64,000 bases of DNA from Betaproteobacteria bacterium GR16-43. GTDB lineage: Bacteria; Pseudomonadota; Gammaproteobacteria; Burkholderiales; Usitatibacteraceae. The notes under the pieces were generated by a model. That model had not been told where the DNA came from, searched no databases, and saw only the letters and a program-made list of their open reading frames with translations. The stretch is taken from NCBI GenBank assembly GCA_001953215.1, contig CP019169.1:3472001-3536000 (forward strand), given 5' to 3'. The position numbers were made by a program, and so were the translations under genes. Positions 45,003 through 53,353 of this stretch are shown here, piece by piece (positions within the stretch are counted from its first letter, which is position 1; each line of letters opens with the position of its first letter).

Positions 45003-45967
45003 CAGTCCGCCTTCGCTCCGGAGTCCTTGATCACCTTGGTCCACAGGGCCTGCTCGCGCTCGAGCATCCTCCGGAAATCCTCCGGGCTGTTGCCGACCGG
45101 CTCCGCGCCGAGGTTGCCGAGGCGATCGCGAATGGCGGGCTCGGCCAGCCCCTTCACGGCCGCGGCGTGCAGCCTCGCGATCACGTCGCGCGGCGTGCCC
45201 GCGGGGGCAAGCAGCCCGTACCAGGTATCCGAGGCGTAACCCTTCACGACCTCGCCGATGACCGGGATCTCCGGGTTGCTCTGGGCGCGCTTGCTGCTGG
45301 TGAGGGCGATGGGCTTCAGGCGCTTGTCCTTGATCAGCGGCTGGAGCGGAAGCAGGCCATCCATCGCGAGCTGGACCTGTCCCGAGAGCACGTCCTGGCG
45401 CGCCTGCGTGGAGCCCTTGTAGGGAACGTGCACGATGTCGATCCCCGCCATGGAAAGGAAGAGCGCCATGTTGAGGTGCGTCGCGGAGCCGCTGCCCGCG
45501 GAGCCGTAGTTCAGCTTGCCGGGATTCTTCTTCGCGTAGTCGATCAACCCCGCGAGGTCGTTGAACGGCACGCTCGGATGCGCCACGATCACCTGGTGCG
45601 TGTTGGCGAAGACCGTGATCGGCTCGAAGCCCTTCAGCGGGTCGTACGTCTTCTTGTTGGCGTGCAATGCCGGGTTGATCACGTGCGAGGGGCTCACGAC
45701 CAGCAACGTGTAGCCGTCGGCGGGCGAAGCCGCCACCAGTTCGGTCCCGACGAGCGCGCCCGCCCCCGGCTTGTTTTCGATGACCGCGGGCTGGCCCAGT
45801 TCGCGCGCCATCGCTTCGCCCACCGTGCGTGCCAGCGTGTCGCCGGTTCCGCCCGCAGCCAGCGGCACCACGATCTTGATCGGCCGGGTCGGAAAGGCCT
45901 GCGCCCCCGCGACGCACGATGCAAAGGCGAGCGCGATTCCGATCGCCGCGATCCGAAAGGGCTTCAT
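45002..45967 (-). CDS. Bug/TctC-family periplasmic solute receptor
   Basis: A 321-residue exported binding protein beginning MKPFRIAAIGIALAFASC, preceded by GGAGG. Family motifs: FPTRPIKIVVPLAAGGTGDTLAR, VIENKPGAGALVGTELVAASPADGYTLL, KLNYGSAGSGSATHLNMALF and IVHVPYKGSTQARQDVLSGQV. It begins the receptor-lyase-leuCD run, so its ligand is probably the acid that these enzymes split. As with the first Bug protein no TctAB permease is nearby. Confidence 0.92.
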   Translation of the reverse strand: MKPFRIAAIGIALAFASCVAGAQAFPTRPIKIVVPLAAGGTGDTLARTVGEAMARELGQPAVIENKPGAGALVGTELVAASPADGYTLLVVSPSHVINPALHANKKTYDPLKGFEPITVFANTHQVIVAHPSVPFNDLAGLIDYAKKNPGKLNYGSAGSGSATHLNMALFLSMAGIDIVHVPYKGSTQARQDVLSGQVQLAMDGLLPLQPLIKDKRLKPIALTSSKRAQSNPEIPVIGEVVKGYASDTWYGLLAPAGTPRDVIARLHAAAVKGLAEPAIRDRLGNLGAEPVGNSPEDFRRMLEREQALWTKVIKDSGAKAD

Positions 45968-46009
45968 GTATCCTCCGAGCGATTTTCCATCGAATGTAGC
46001 ACGCGTCCC

Positions 46010-46013
46010 GGAG
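46010..46013 (+). promoter_or_regulatory. Shine-Dalgarno site that points to an ATC start
   Basis: GGAG ends eight bases before ATC at 46022. No ATG, GTG or TTG occurs in this frame anywhere between the upstream divergent gene and the conserved start of the ArnD-like domain, so this site marks the probable initiation point. Confidence 0.5.
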
Positions 46014-46021
46014 CCCTTTTC

Positions 46022-46927
46022 ATCGCGAATCTCGCCCTCAAGATCGACGTCGACACCTACCGCGGCACCCGCCTGGGCGTGCCGAAGCTCACCGAGATGC
46101 TGAAGCGCCACGAAGCGGGCGCGACATTCCTCTTCAGCCTCGGTCCGGACCACACGGGGCGCGCGATCCGCCGCGCTTTCCGCCCCGGATTCATGGACAA
46201 GGTCGGGCGCACCTCCGTTCTTTCGCACTACGGCGTGAAGACCCTGCTCTACGGCACGCTGCTGCCGGGGCCGGACATCGGCAAGCGCTGCGCCGGCGTG
46301 CTCCGCCGGGTCCGCGACGACGGCTTCGAGGTCGGCATCCATACCTGGGACCACGTCGAGTGGCAGGACCGGGTCGGCCGCGCCGACGCCGAGTGGACGC
46401 ATCGCCAGATGAGCGCGGCGCGCGACCGGTTTCGCGAGGTGTTCGCGGCCGAGCCCGGGATCCACGGGGCCGCGGGCTGGCAGATGAACATCCATGCCTA
46501 CCGCCGGACGCAATCGCTCGGCTTTCGCATCGCGTCCGACACGCGCGGCACGCACCCCTTCCTTCCCGTGGTTCGCGGCGAACTCGTCGCCTGCCCGCAG
46601 TTCCCCACGACCCTGCCCACGCTCGACGAGCTGATCGGCGTGGATGGCATCACCGAGGCGAACGTCGCGGAGCACCTGCTGGAACGCACTCGCGAGCCGC
46701 GCGACCATGTGTACACCCTGCACGCGGAACTCGAGGGCATGAAGCTGGCCCCCGTGTTCGAGAAACTGCTGGCGGGGTGGAAGGCCCAGGGCTATGCGCT
46801 CGTGTCGCTGGAAACCCTTTCGCGGGGGGTCCTGCCCGCCTCGCTGCCGCTCCACACGGTCGTTGAGGAAGCGGTGCGTGGGAGGTCGGGCACCCTCGCT
46901 GTACAAGGACCACCCTTTCTCTTGTAG
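46022..46927 (+). CDS. ArnD-like polysaccharide deacetylase with apparent ATC start
   Basis: About 301 residues of the polysaccharide deacetylase (NodB) family, closest in pattern to ArnD, the deformylase of undecaprenyl-phospho-aminoarabinose. The metal site is KIDVDTYRGTRLGVPKL and HTWDHVEWQ; FSLGPDHTGR, LLYGTLLPGPDIG, AGWQMN and YTLHAELEGMKLAPVFEKLL follow. The frame has no usual start codon upstream of these motifs; aligning with E. coli ArnD places its first Met on an ATC at 46022. Starting at the next in-frame GTG would delete the catalytic Asp. No arn genes are nearby, so the substrate is uncertain. Confidence 0.75.
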   Translation: MANLALKIDVDTYRGTRLGVPKLTEMLKRHEAGATFLFSLGPDHTGRAIRRAFRPGFMDKVGRTSVLSHYGVKTLLYGTLLPGPDIGKRCAGVLRRVRDDGFEVGIHTWDHVEWQDRVGRADAEWTHRQMSAARDRFREVFAAEPGIHGAAGWQMNIHAYRRTQSLGFRIASDTRGTHPFLPVVRGELVACPQFPTTLPTLDELIGVDGITEANVAEHLLERTREPRDHVYTLHAELEGMKLAPVFEKLLAGWKAQGYALVSLETLSRGVLPASLPLHTVVEEAVRGRSGTLAVQGPPFLL

Positions 46928-47002
46928 GACAGGTCGTTTTCCGGAACCGCGGGCCCCGCGCAGGGAACGAACGGGTACTGCCAACGTAACCGGAGAGTTC
47001 CT

Positions 47003-48007
47003 GTGCGCAACCCCATCACTTCGCTCGTGCTTTTCGCCGTTCTCGCCGCTTCGCCCGCGTGGGCGGCCCACATCTCCAAGCCCGGAGAGACCACCCAGCC
47101 GGTCCCGCCGACGCCGCTGGAGACCAACCCCGTGACCTATAGCTGGACCGGCGCCGCCGGCACCAAGTGGTCCAATCCCTCCAACTGGGTCCCGGCCGGC
47201 GTGCCGCGCTCGGGCGACTCGCTCGTGTTCGGCGAAAACACGGGGATGGGTCAGGACGCGACGGCGGTCAACGACCTTCCCAGCGGGCTGACCTTCGCCT
47301 CCGTGACCGGCAAAGGCGGCGCCTTCACGATTTCGGGCAATCCCATCGGCATCACCGGCACCGTTTCCGCCGATTCGCGCCTGAACTTCGAGATGCCCGT
47401 CGACCTGGGCAGCTCGGGACACGCCCTCCAGTCGGTCTCCTTCCTGGCGCCGGTCGCCGGATCGGGCACCCTGACCGGCACGGCTTCCTTCACGACGCCG
47501 ATCCAGCAGCCGTTCACGGGCACCCTCGACGGCATGGGCTCGTGGATCCTGGGGTCGGACCTCTCGTCCACCCGATTCAACAATGCCCGGATCGTGGGCT
47601 ACGGAAAGGTCGGAGCGCTGACCGGCAGCGTCCAGATCCAGCCCATGGAGCTGGACGGCGCCCCGGCCACCTTCACGACGGGGGCCTTCCAGGCCGATGG
47701 CGGCTACCTCTTCGCGATGCTCGAGGAAGACATGGGCTCGCAAATCCAGGTCCAGGGGCCGGTCCGCGTCGAAGGCATCCGATTCCTCCCCCAGACGGCG
47801 GGCGACTTCGCGCCGGTTTCCGGGAAGGTCTACATCCTGATTTCCAACGACGGCACCGACCCCATTTCCGGGACGCTGCGCGACTACGAGGACGGCACCC
47901 CGTACCTCGAAGGCTCGGTCCTGCGGTGGGGCGCCTATGACTTGCGGATCAGCTATGTCGGGGGCGACGGAAATGACCTGACTGTGACAGCGATCAAGGC
48001 AAGGTAA
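47003..48007 (+). CDS. Exported protein with an autotransporter-passenger-like repeat fold
   Basis: A 334-residue secreted protein with a GTG start (GGAGAG seven bases upstream) and a signal peptide (MRNPITSLVLFAVLAASPAWA). YSWTGAAGTKWSNPSNWVPAGVPRSGDSLVFG is the WTG-x-WSNPxNW motif found in autotransporter passengers, and YVGGDGNDLTVT ends it, another passenger signature. There is no beta-barrel domain, so it cannot be an autotransporter by itself and is presumably released or periplasmic. Function unknown. Confidence 0.7.
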   Translation: MRNPITSLVLFAVLAASPAWAAHISKPGETTQPVPPTPLETNPVTYSWTGAAGTKWSNPSNWVPAGVPRSGDSLVFGENTGMGQDATAVNDLPSGLTFASVTGKGGAFTISGNPIGITGTVSADSRLNFEMPVDLGSSGHALQSVSFLAPVAGSGTLTGTASFTTPIQQPFTGTLDGMGSWILGSDLSSTRFNNARIVGYGKVGALTGSVQIQPMELDGAPATFTTGAFQADGGYLFAMLEEDMGSQIQVQGPVRVEGIRFLPQTAGDFAPVSGKVYILISNDGTDPISGTLRDYEDGTPYLEGSVLRWGAYDLRISYVGGDGNDLTVTAIKAR

Positions 48008-48084
48008 GGAAATTCAGCCCCATAGCTTGCGTTCTTCATGCGACTTGTGCACCATGGGTTGCGTATGACTATGGAAAACAGGAT

Positions 48085-48546
48085 TTGAGCGAACCCCCGG
48101 TCCTGCCGGATTTCGAGCTCGCCGCCACCGGCAACCAGCGGTTCAAGCTTTCGGCCTATCCGGCCCCGTTTGTCCTGTATTTCTATCCGAAAGACGACAC
48201 CCCTGGTTGCACGGTCGAAGGCCAGGATTTCCGGGATCTCCACCCGGAATTCCTGAACGCCAAGGTGGCCGTCTTCGGCGTCTCGCGCGACTCCCTGGCC
48301 TCCCACGAGAAGTTCAAGGCGAAGTTCGGCTTCCCCTTCGAACTGCTTTCCGACGCCGACGAGGAGCTCTGCCAGGGCTTCGGCGTCATCAAGATGAAGA
48401 ACATGTACGGCAAGCAGGTGCGCGGCATCGAACGCAGCACCTTCGTGATCGACCGGAATGGGCGCATCGTGCGGGAATGGCGTGGCGTGAGGGTGCCAGG
48501 ACACGCGCAGGAAGTGCTCGATTTCGTGAGGTCCGCTCGCCTCTAG
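48085..48546 (+). CDS. bcp: Thiol peroxidase of the BCP/PrxQ type
   Basis: A 153-residue atypical peroxiredoxin: the peroxidatic Cys is in PKDDTPGCTVEGQDFRD, with the resolving Cys in DEELCQGFGV. It reduces hydroperoxides using thioredoxin. The start is a TTG at 48085, since no ATG or GTG in frame precedes the conserved PDFELAATG strand; a short frame MTMENRI (48065-48088) ends over this TTG and may couple translation. The next gene encodes a PIN-PhoH protein. Confidence 0.9.
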   Translation: MSEPPVLPDFELAATGNQRFKLSAYPAPFVLYFYPKDDTPGCTVEGQDFRDLHPEFLNAKVAVFGVSRDSLASHEKFKAKFGFPFELLSDADEELCQGFGVIKMKNMYGKQVRGIERSTFVIDRNGRIVREWRGVRVPGHAQEVLDFVRSARL

Positions 48547-48651
48547 GCTTCCCCCCACCGCCGAGCCCTGATGCCCAACGACACCCTGAGAGACTCCTCG
48601 CGCGATGATGCGCAGGAGGCGTCGTCCCACGCCTCGAAACCGGAGGTGCCC

Positions 48652-50085
48652 ATGCAGACCCGCCGCCGCGAAAGGGAGCCCTCGCCCAAGGCGAAGGCCT
48701 CCGGCACGACGAAGCTCTTCGTCCTCGACACCAATGTGCTAATGCACGATCCCACGAGCCTGTTCCGGTTCGAGGAACACGACGTGTACCTGCCAATGGT
48801 CACGCTGGAGGAACTCGACGACAACAAGAAGGGCATGAGCGAGGTCTCCCGCAATGCCCGCCAGGCGAGCCGGTTCCTGGACGAGATCGTCTCGCACGGC
48901 GAGGGCGACATCGAGAACGGCTATTCGCTGAAGGGCAAGAGCAACGGCGAGGCGCTGGGCCGGCTCTTCCTGCAGACGCACTCGGTGAGCGTCACCATCC
49001 CCGATTCGGTCGCCTCCCAGAAGGCCGACAACGTGATCCTGGGGGTGGCCGCGCACCTGAAGCAGAAATTCCCCAAGCGCGACGTGGTGCTGGTGTCCAA
49101 GGACATCAACATGCGCATCAAGGCGCATGCGATCGGGCTGCCGGCCGAGGACTACTTCAACGACAAGGTCCTCGAGGACACCGACCTCCTCTACTCCGGC
49201 GTGATGGAGCTGCCGCAGGACTTCTGGGACAAGCACGGCAAGGACGTGGAGAGCTGGCAGGAACACGGCCGCACCATGTACCGGATCAAGGGCCCGCTCG
49301 TCCCGCACATGCTGGTGAACCAGTTCGTCTTCCACGAGGGCGACAAGCCGTTCCTCGCGATCGTGAAGAACGTGCGCGGCAAGCAGGCCGAGCTGCAGAC
49401 GCTCCGCGACTACTCGCACCACAAGAACAACGTGTGGGGCGTGACCGCGAGGAACCGCGAGCAGAACTTCGCGCTGAACCTGCTGATGGACCCCGAGATC
49501 GACTTCATCACCCTGCTGGGCCAGGCGGGCACGGGCAAGACGCTGCTCACGCTGGCGGCGGGCCTGATGCAGACGCTCGAATACAAGGTCTACACCGAGA
49601 TCATCATGACCCGCGTCACGGTCCCGGTCGGCGAGGACATCGGCTTCCTGCCCGGCACCGAGGAAGAAAAGATGACGCCGTGGATGGGCGCGCTCGAGGA
49701 CAACCTCGACGTGCTCATGAAGACCGACGACGAAGCCGGCGACTGGGGCCGCGCGGCGACGGCGGATCTCATTCGCTCGCGCATCAAGGTGAAGAGCCTG
49801 AACTTCATGCGCGGCCGCACGTTCATCAACAAGTTCCTCATCATCGACGAAGCGCAGAACCTCACGCCCAAGCAGATGAAGACGCTCATCACGCGCGCCG
49901 GTCCCGGCACGAAAGTGGTGTGCCTCGGCAACATCGCGCAGATCGACACGCCCTACCTGACGGAAGGGTCGTCGGGCCTCACCTACGTGGTCGATCGCTT
50001 CAAGGGCTGGGGGCACGGCGGGCACATGACGCTCACCCGCGGGGAACGCTCGCGCCTCGCCGACCACGCGGCGGAGATTCTCTGA
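48652..50085 (+). CDS. PIN-PhoH protein (PhoH-family ATPase with N-terminal PIN ribonuclease domain)
   Basis: A 477-residue protein. Residues about 22-155 are a PIN domain (LFVLDTNVLMHDPTSL, VTLEELDDNKKG, VVLVSKDINMRIKA), the nuclease fold; residues about 265-475 are a PhoH ATPase with Walker A GQAGTGKTLL and Walker B FLIIDEAQNLTPKQM. Such fusions are known as RNA helicase-nucleases in some bacteria. The ATG at 48652 follows GGAGG at a perfect distance; an ATG at 48571 would add 27 hydrophilic residues and lacks a good site. Confidence 0.9.
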   Translation: MQTRRREREPSPKAKASGTTKLFVLDTNVLMHDPTSLFRFEEHDVYLPMVTLEELDDNKKGMSEVSRNARQASRFLDEIVSHGEGDIENGYSLKGKSNGEALGRLFLQTHSVSVTIPDSVASQKADNVILGVAAHLKQKFPKRDVVLVSKDINMRIKAHAIGLPAEDYFNDKVLEDTDLLYSGVMELPQDFWDKHGKDVESWQEHGRTMYRIKGPLVPHMLVNQFVFHEGDKPFLAIVKNVRGKQAELQTLRDYSHHKNNVWGVTARNREQNFALNLLMDPEIDFITLLGQAGTGKTLLTLAAGLMQTLEYKVYTEIIMTRVTVPVGEDIGFLPGTEEEKMTPWMGALEDNLDVLMKTDDEAGDWGRAATADLIRSRIKVKSLNFMRGRTFINKFLIIDEAQNLTPKQMKTLITRAGPGTKVVCLGNIAQIDTPYLTEGSSGLTYVVDRFKGWGHGGHMTLTRGERSRLADHAAEIL

Positions 50086-50402
50086 CCGTTCCGTCGCTCC
50101 GCGCGGCTGCGAAATCGATACCCGACCGGAAGTAAACATCGGGCGCCCTCGAAAGGGCGTCCGATGGTTTGACAGGGTCGTGCAAGCCCGACAACATGCG
50201 TTAAGAATGCGCCAGAGCTCAGGGAAGGAACGTCCCGCGGACGTTTCCTAAGCAGCCCGCCTTCAAGAGTCCTCGCCAATGCAGCGTGGAACGCAGCGTC
50301 ACCAGGCGTTGCCGACGATTCGCGGATCGGTCGCGGCGCGCATGTGACGCAACGCTGCCCCCTGTCTCCGCACCTTGTTGCTGTTCGAATCGGGAGACGG
50401 TC
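50086..50402. other. Intergenic region between PIN-PhoH and the diheme peroxidase
   Basis: A 317-base gap without a credible gene. A stem-loop at 50140-50162 (GGGCGCCCT, loop CGAA, AGGGCGTCC) follows the PhoH gene and may be its terminator, though the T run is short. TTGACA at 50169-50174 could be a -35, but only a weak -10 (CAACAT) lies 17 bases on. Confidence 0.4.
50140..50162 (+). terminator. Possible terminator after PIN-PhoH
   Basis: GGGCGCCCT pairs with AGGGCGTCC (one G-T pair) around CGAA; the following bases GATGGTTT give only a weak T tract. Confidence 0.45.
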
Positions 50403-51491
50403 ATGACGTGCAGGCGAAACGCACCACGCTTCCTCGCGGCCACCTTGGCGACGTCGCTCGCGGCGCTCGCACCTGCGTTCGCGAGTGACGCCATCGTCGA
50501 TGCGCAGGGCGACACCGTCGTGGTCGCACCGGGCCATGCCAGCCTGCAGAAGTGGCTGCTGCCCGAGACCGCCCCCTCGCCCGCCGACAACGTGACCACG
50601 CCCGAGCGCGTGGCCCTCGGGAAGAAGCTGTTCTTCGATCCGCGCTTGAGCGGAACGGGCCGCTCGAGTTGCGCCACCTGCCACCTGCCGGAACGCGGTT
50701 GGTCGGACGGCTACCCAAAATCGATCCGCTTCATGGGCGAGGTGATGACGCGGGCCTCGCCGACCCTCGTGAACACGGGCTACAACACGATCCAGCAGTG
50801 GGACGGACGTTCGCCCACCCTCGAACACCAGGCCGCCAACGGAATGAGCGCCACCGGCTCGATGAATGGCGGCTCCGAGAAGCCGGTCACCGGCGTCGCG
50901 AACATCGGGCGCATCAAGGGATACGTCGACGCCTTCGAACGGGCCTACCCGGGCGAGCCGCTGAACGTCGCAACCCTCGCCAAGGCGATCTCGGCCTTCG
51001 AGCGCTCGATCGTGAGCCGGAATTCGCCGTTCGACCGCTGGGTGCGCGGCGACGCGACGGCATTGACGGCCGAACAGGTGCGCGGCTTCCGCGTCTTCAT
51101 CGACCCGGCCGGCGGCAACTGTTCCGTGTGCCACGCGCCGCCGAACTTCACGGACAACGGATTCCACAACCTGGGCCTGATGTCCTTCGGCGAGGACAAT
51201 CCGGACGTGGGCCGCTTCAAGCAGCGCCCCGTGGCCCTCCTGAAGGGCGCGTTCAAGACGCCCACGCTGCGCGACGTCGCGCTCTCGGCCCCGTACTTCC
51301 ACGACGGATCGGCCCGCAACCTGCGGGAGGTCGTCGACCACTACGTCACGGGTGGCCAGGTGCGCTCCAACCTCTCGCCCAACATGCGGCCGCTCGCGCT
51401 GGGGCCCGAGGACCGCGCGGCCCTCGTCGCGTTCATGGAAGCCCTGACGACGCCCACCGAGGTTTTCGTCTACCCCGTCCTGCCCCCGTGA
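50403..51491 (+). CDS. Diheme cytochrome c peroxidase / MauG family protein
   Basis: A 362-residue exported protein with a leader (MTCRRNAPRFLAATLATSLA) and two heme sites, CATCH (about residue 90) in the N-terminal domain and CSVCH (about 240) in the C-terminal domain. LGKKLFFDPRLSGTGRSSCATCH, SPTLVNTGYNTIQQWDGR and FKTPTLRDVALSAPYFHDGS mark the CcpA/MauG family. It reduces peroxide or performs radical-based oxidation on a partner protein. GGAG precedes the start, and a cupredoxin and cytochrome gene follow, so these are its likely electron donors. Confidence 0.9.
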   Translation: MTCRRNAPRFLAATLATSLAALAPAFASDAIVDAQGDTVVVAPGHASLQKWLLPETAPSPADNVTTPERVALGKKLFFDPRLSGTGRSSCATCHLPERGWSDGYPKSIRFMGEVMTRASPTLVNTGYNTIQQWDGRSPTLEHQAANGMSATGSMNGGSEKPVTGVANIGRIKGYVDAFERAYPGEPLNVATLAKAISAFERSIVSRNSPFDRWVRGDATALTAEQVRGFRVFIDPAGGNCSVCHAPPNFTDNGFHNLGLMSFGEDNPDVGRFKQRPVALLKGAFKTPTLRDVALSAPYFHDGSARNLREVVDHYVTGGQVRSNLSPNMRPLALGPEDRAALVAFMEALTTPTEVFVYPVLPP

Positions 51492-51505
51492 ACCCGGAGA
51501 CATCG

Positions 51506-51820
51506 ATGCGCCCCTTGCTCGCCCTGCTGACCCTTGCCGTCGTCTCCGCCTCCGCGCAAGCCGCCGATTTCGTCGTGGACCAGAAGGGCAACCAGTTCGC
51601 GCCGCGCAAGCTCTCCGTGAAGGTCGGGGACACGGTGGAGTTCCGCAATACGGACACCACGCCCCACAACGTGTTCTCGCTCTCCGCGCCGAAGACCTTC
51701 GACCTCGGGGCCTTCACCAAGGGCCAGTCGAAGAAGGTGACCTTCGACAAGCCCGGCGTGGTCGAGGTCGAGTGCGCGATCCATCCCGAGATGAAGATGT
51801 CGGTCGAGGTCAAGGATTGA
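51506..51820 (+). CDS. Type 1 copper protein (plastocyanin/pseudoazurin-like)
   Basis: A 104-residue exported cupredoxin. The copper ligands are His in TTPHNVF, and Cys, His and Met in VECAIHPEMKM. It starts 15 bases after the peroxidase stop with GGAGACATCG upstream. It probably carries electrons between a cytochrome and the diheme peroxidase. Confidence 0.9.
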   Translation: MRPLLALLTLAVVSASAQAADFVVDQKGNQFAPRKLSVKVGDTVEFRNTDTTPHNVFSLSAPKTFDLGAFTKGQSKKVTFDKPGVVEVECAIHPEMKMSVEVKD

Positions 51821-52167
51821 CCGGTATCCGGGCGCTCTTGGTGGCCGCGCTGGTGGTCGTCGCGCTTCCCGCCGCCGCGGCCGATCCGCCCGACGCGGCG
51901 CGCGGCGAAAAGGTCTTCCTCCGCTATTGCGAGCTCTGCCACGGCCGGCTGGCCGACGGTACGGGCCGTGCTGCTCCCCTCCATGACCCGAGGCCGGCCA
52001 ACTTGCGCGTGAGCAAGGTCTCCGAGGACTACAAACGGCGCATCATCCTCGGAGGCGGGAAGAGCGTGGGCCGGTCGCAGGCCATGCCTTCCTGGCGGGC
52101 CGAACTCTCCGAGGGCCAGGTCGACGATGTGCTGGCCTACCTGCGCTCGATCCGCATCGACCCATGA
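51817..52167 (+). CDS. Monoheme c-type cytochrome
   Basis: A 116-residue exported cytochrome with heme site CELCH (about residue 39) and an axial Met in SQAMPSWRAEL. The start is the TTG at 51817, which overlaps the cupredoxin stop (TTGA) and is preceded by GAGG at seven bases; the leader TGIRALLVAALVVVALPAAAA then begins properly. It completes a small redox set with the diheme peroxidase and the cupredoxin. Confidence 0.85.
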   Translation: MTGIRALLVAALVVVALPAAAADPPDAARGEKVFLRYCELCHGRLADGTGRAAPLHDPRPANLRVSKVSEDYKRRIILGGGKSVGRSQAMPSWRAELSEGQVDDVLAYLRSIRIDP

Positions 52168-52225
52168 CACCCGCCACCCGAACCCCGCAGCCCAACCCTT
52201 CCGCAAACCCGCCGGAGAATCGTAA

Positions 52226-53353
52226 ATGACGCGCGCACTCAAGAACGCACTCGCCTCGCTGGCCTGCATCGGCTGCCTCGCCCAGCCGGCAGCCGCCAAG
52301 GACCTGGTGCTCGGACAATCGCTCGGCCTCACGGGCGGAAGCGCGGAAGTTTCCAAGCAATACCTCCAGGGCGCGCAATGCTATTTCACGGCCTTGAACA
52401 ACGAGGGGGGCATCCGGGGCAACAAGATCCGGCTCGTGAGCCTCGATGATGGAGGCCAGGTTCCGAAGACCGTCGAGAACACGAAGAAGCTGATCGAAAG
52501 CGAGAAGGTGCTCGCGCTGTTCGGGTACACCGCGGCGGCCGGGGCGCAGGCGGTATTCCCGCTCCTGGAGCAGAGCGGCGTACCGCTGGTGGGGATCGCG
52601 AGCGGCGGCCTGGGCGTGCACGACAAGTTCCGAAAGACCGTCTTCCACGTCCGTGCGAGCTACTACCACGAGCTGGAAGGCGCGATCGACATCCTGCGCG
52701 ATTCGGGCCTGGCCAACCCGAACACGAGGTTCGGATTCGTCTACAACCAGGACGCGAAGGCCAACCTCGGGGCGTTCGAGGACGTCGCCGCGCGCAAGTC
52801 GGCGAAGATCGCCGCCAGCGTCGGCATCGACCGCAATTCGACCGACATGAAGGTTCCCGTCGAGACGCTGATGAAGGGCAATCCGAACGTGATCATCGCG
52901 ATCACCACGGCGAAGGCCATGGGCGCGGTCATCAAGGAGGCCCGCAAGCAGAAGTACACGGGCAGCTTCGTGAGTTCGTCCTTCGCCGGCGATCCGTTGA
53001 TCGCCGAGGCGGGCAAGGACGGCGTCGGCACGATCGTGATCCACGTCGTGCCCGATCCCCAGGTGCGAAGCACCCCGATCGCCAGCGCCTACCAGACCGC
53101 GCTCGCGAAATGCCCCGGCTCGGAAAAGCCCAGCGCCAGCGGGCTCGAAGGCTACATCTCGGCGCGCGTACTGGCCGAGGGCTTTCGCCGCGCGGGCAAC
53201 AACATCACCAAGGAAACCCTCATCACCGGGATGGAGTCCATCCGGAAGTGGGACCTGGGCGGGCTCACGATCGACTTCTCGCCCACCGACCACGAGGGCA
53301 TGCGCTTCATCGAATTCCTGATCATCTCGAAGGACGGCCGGCTCAAGAAATAG
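52226..53353 (+). CDS. ABC transporter periplasmic receptor of the branched-chain amino-acid (LivJ) type
   Basis: A 375-residue exported binding protein of the Peripla_BP_6 family: LGQSLGLTGGSAEVSKQYLQGAQCYF, GIRGNKIRLVSLDDGG, VLALFGYTAAAGAQAVFPLL and SFVSSSFAGDPLI. The permease and ATPase genes are absent, so it works with components encoded elsewhere or as a sensor. Ligands in this family range from leucine to urea and aromatic acids. Its end overlaps that of the convergent GlxA gene by 11 bases. Confidence 0.88.
   Translation: MTRALKNALASLACIGCLAQPAAAKDLVLGQSLGLTGGSAEVSKQYLQGAQCYFTALNNEGGIRGNKIRLVSLDDGGQVPKTVENTKKLIESEKVLALFGYTAAAGAQAVFPLLEQSGVPLVGIASGGLGVHDKFRKTVFHVRASYYHELEGAIDILRDSGLANPNTRFGFVYNQDAKANLGAFEDVAARKSAKIAASVGIDRNSTDMKVPVETLMKGNPNVIIAITTAKAMGAVIKEARKQKYTGSFVSSSFAGDPLIAEAGKDGVGTIVIHVVPDPQVRSTPIASAYQTALAKCPGSEKPSASGLEGYISARVLAEGFRRAGNNITKETLITGMESIRKWDLGGLTIDFSPTDHEGMRFIEFLIISKDGRLKK

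Noticed and set aside
48571-48651. Longer PIN-PhoH start at 48571
   Set aside because: No good ribosome site there, whereas 48652 follows GGAGG; the extra residues look disordered. It remains possible.
50169-50197. TTGACA with a CAACAT hexamer 17 bases on as a promoter
   Set aside because: The -10 matches only three of six positions; left as a remark in the intergenic entry.
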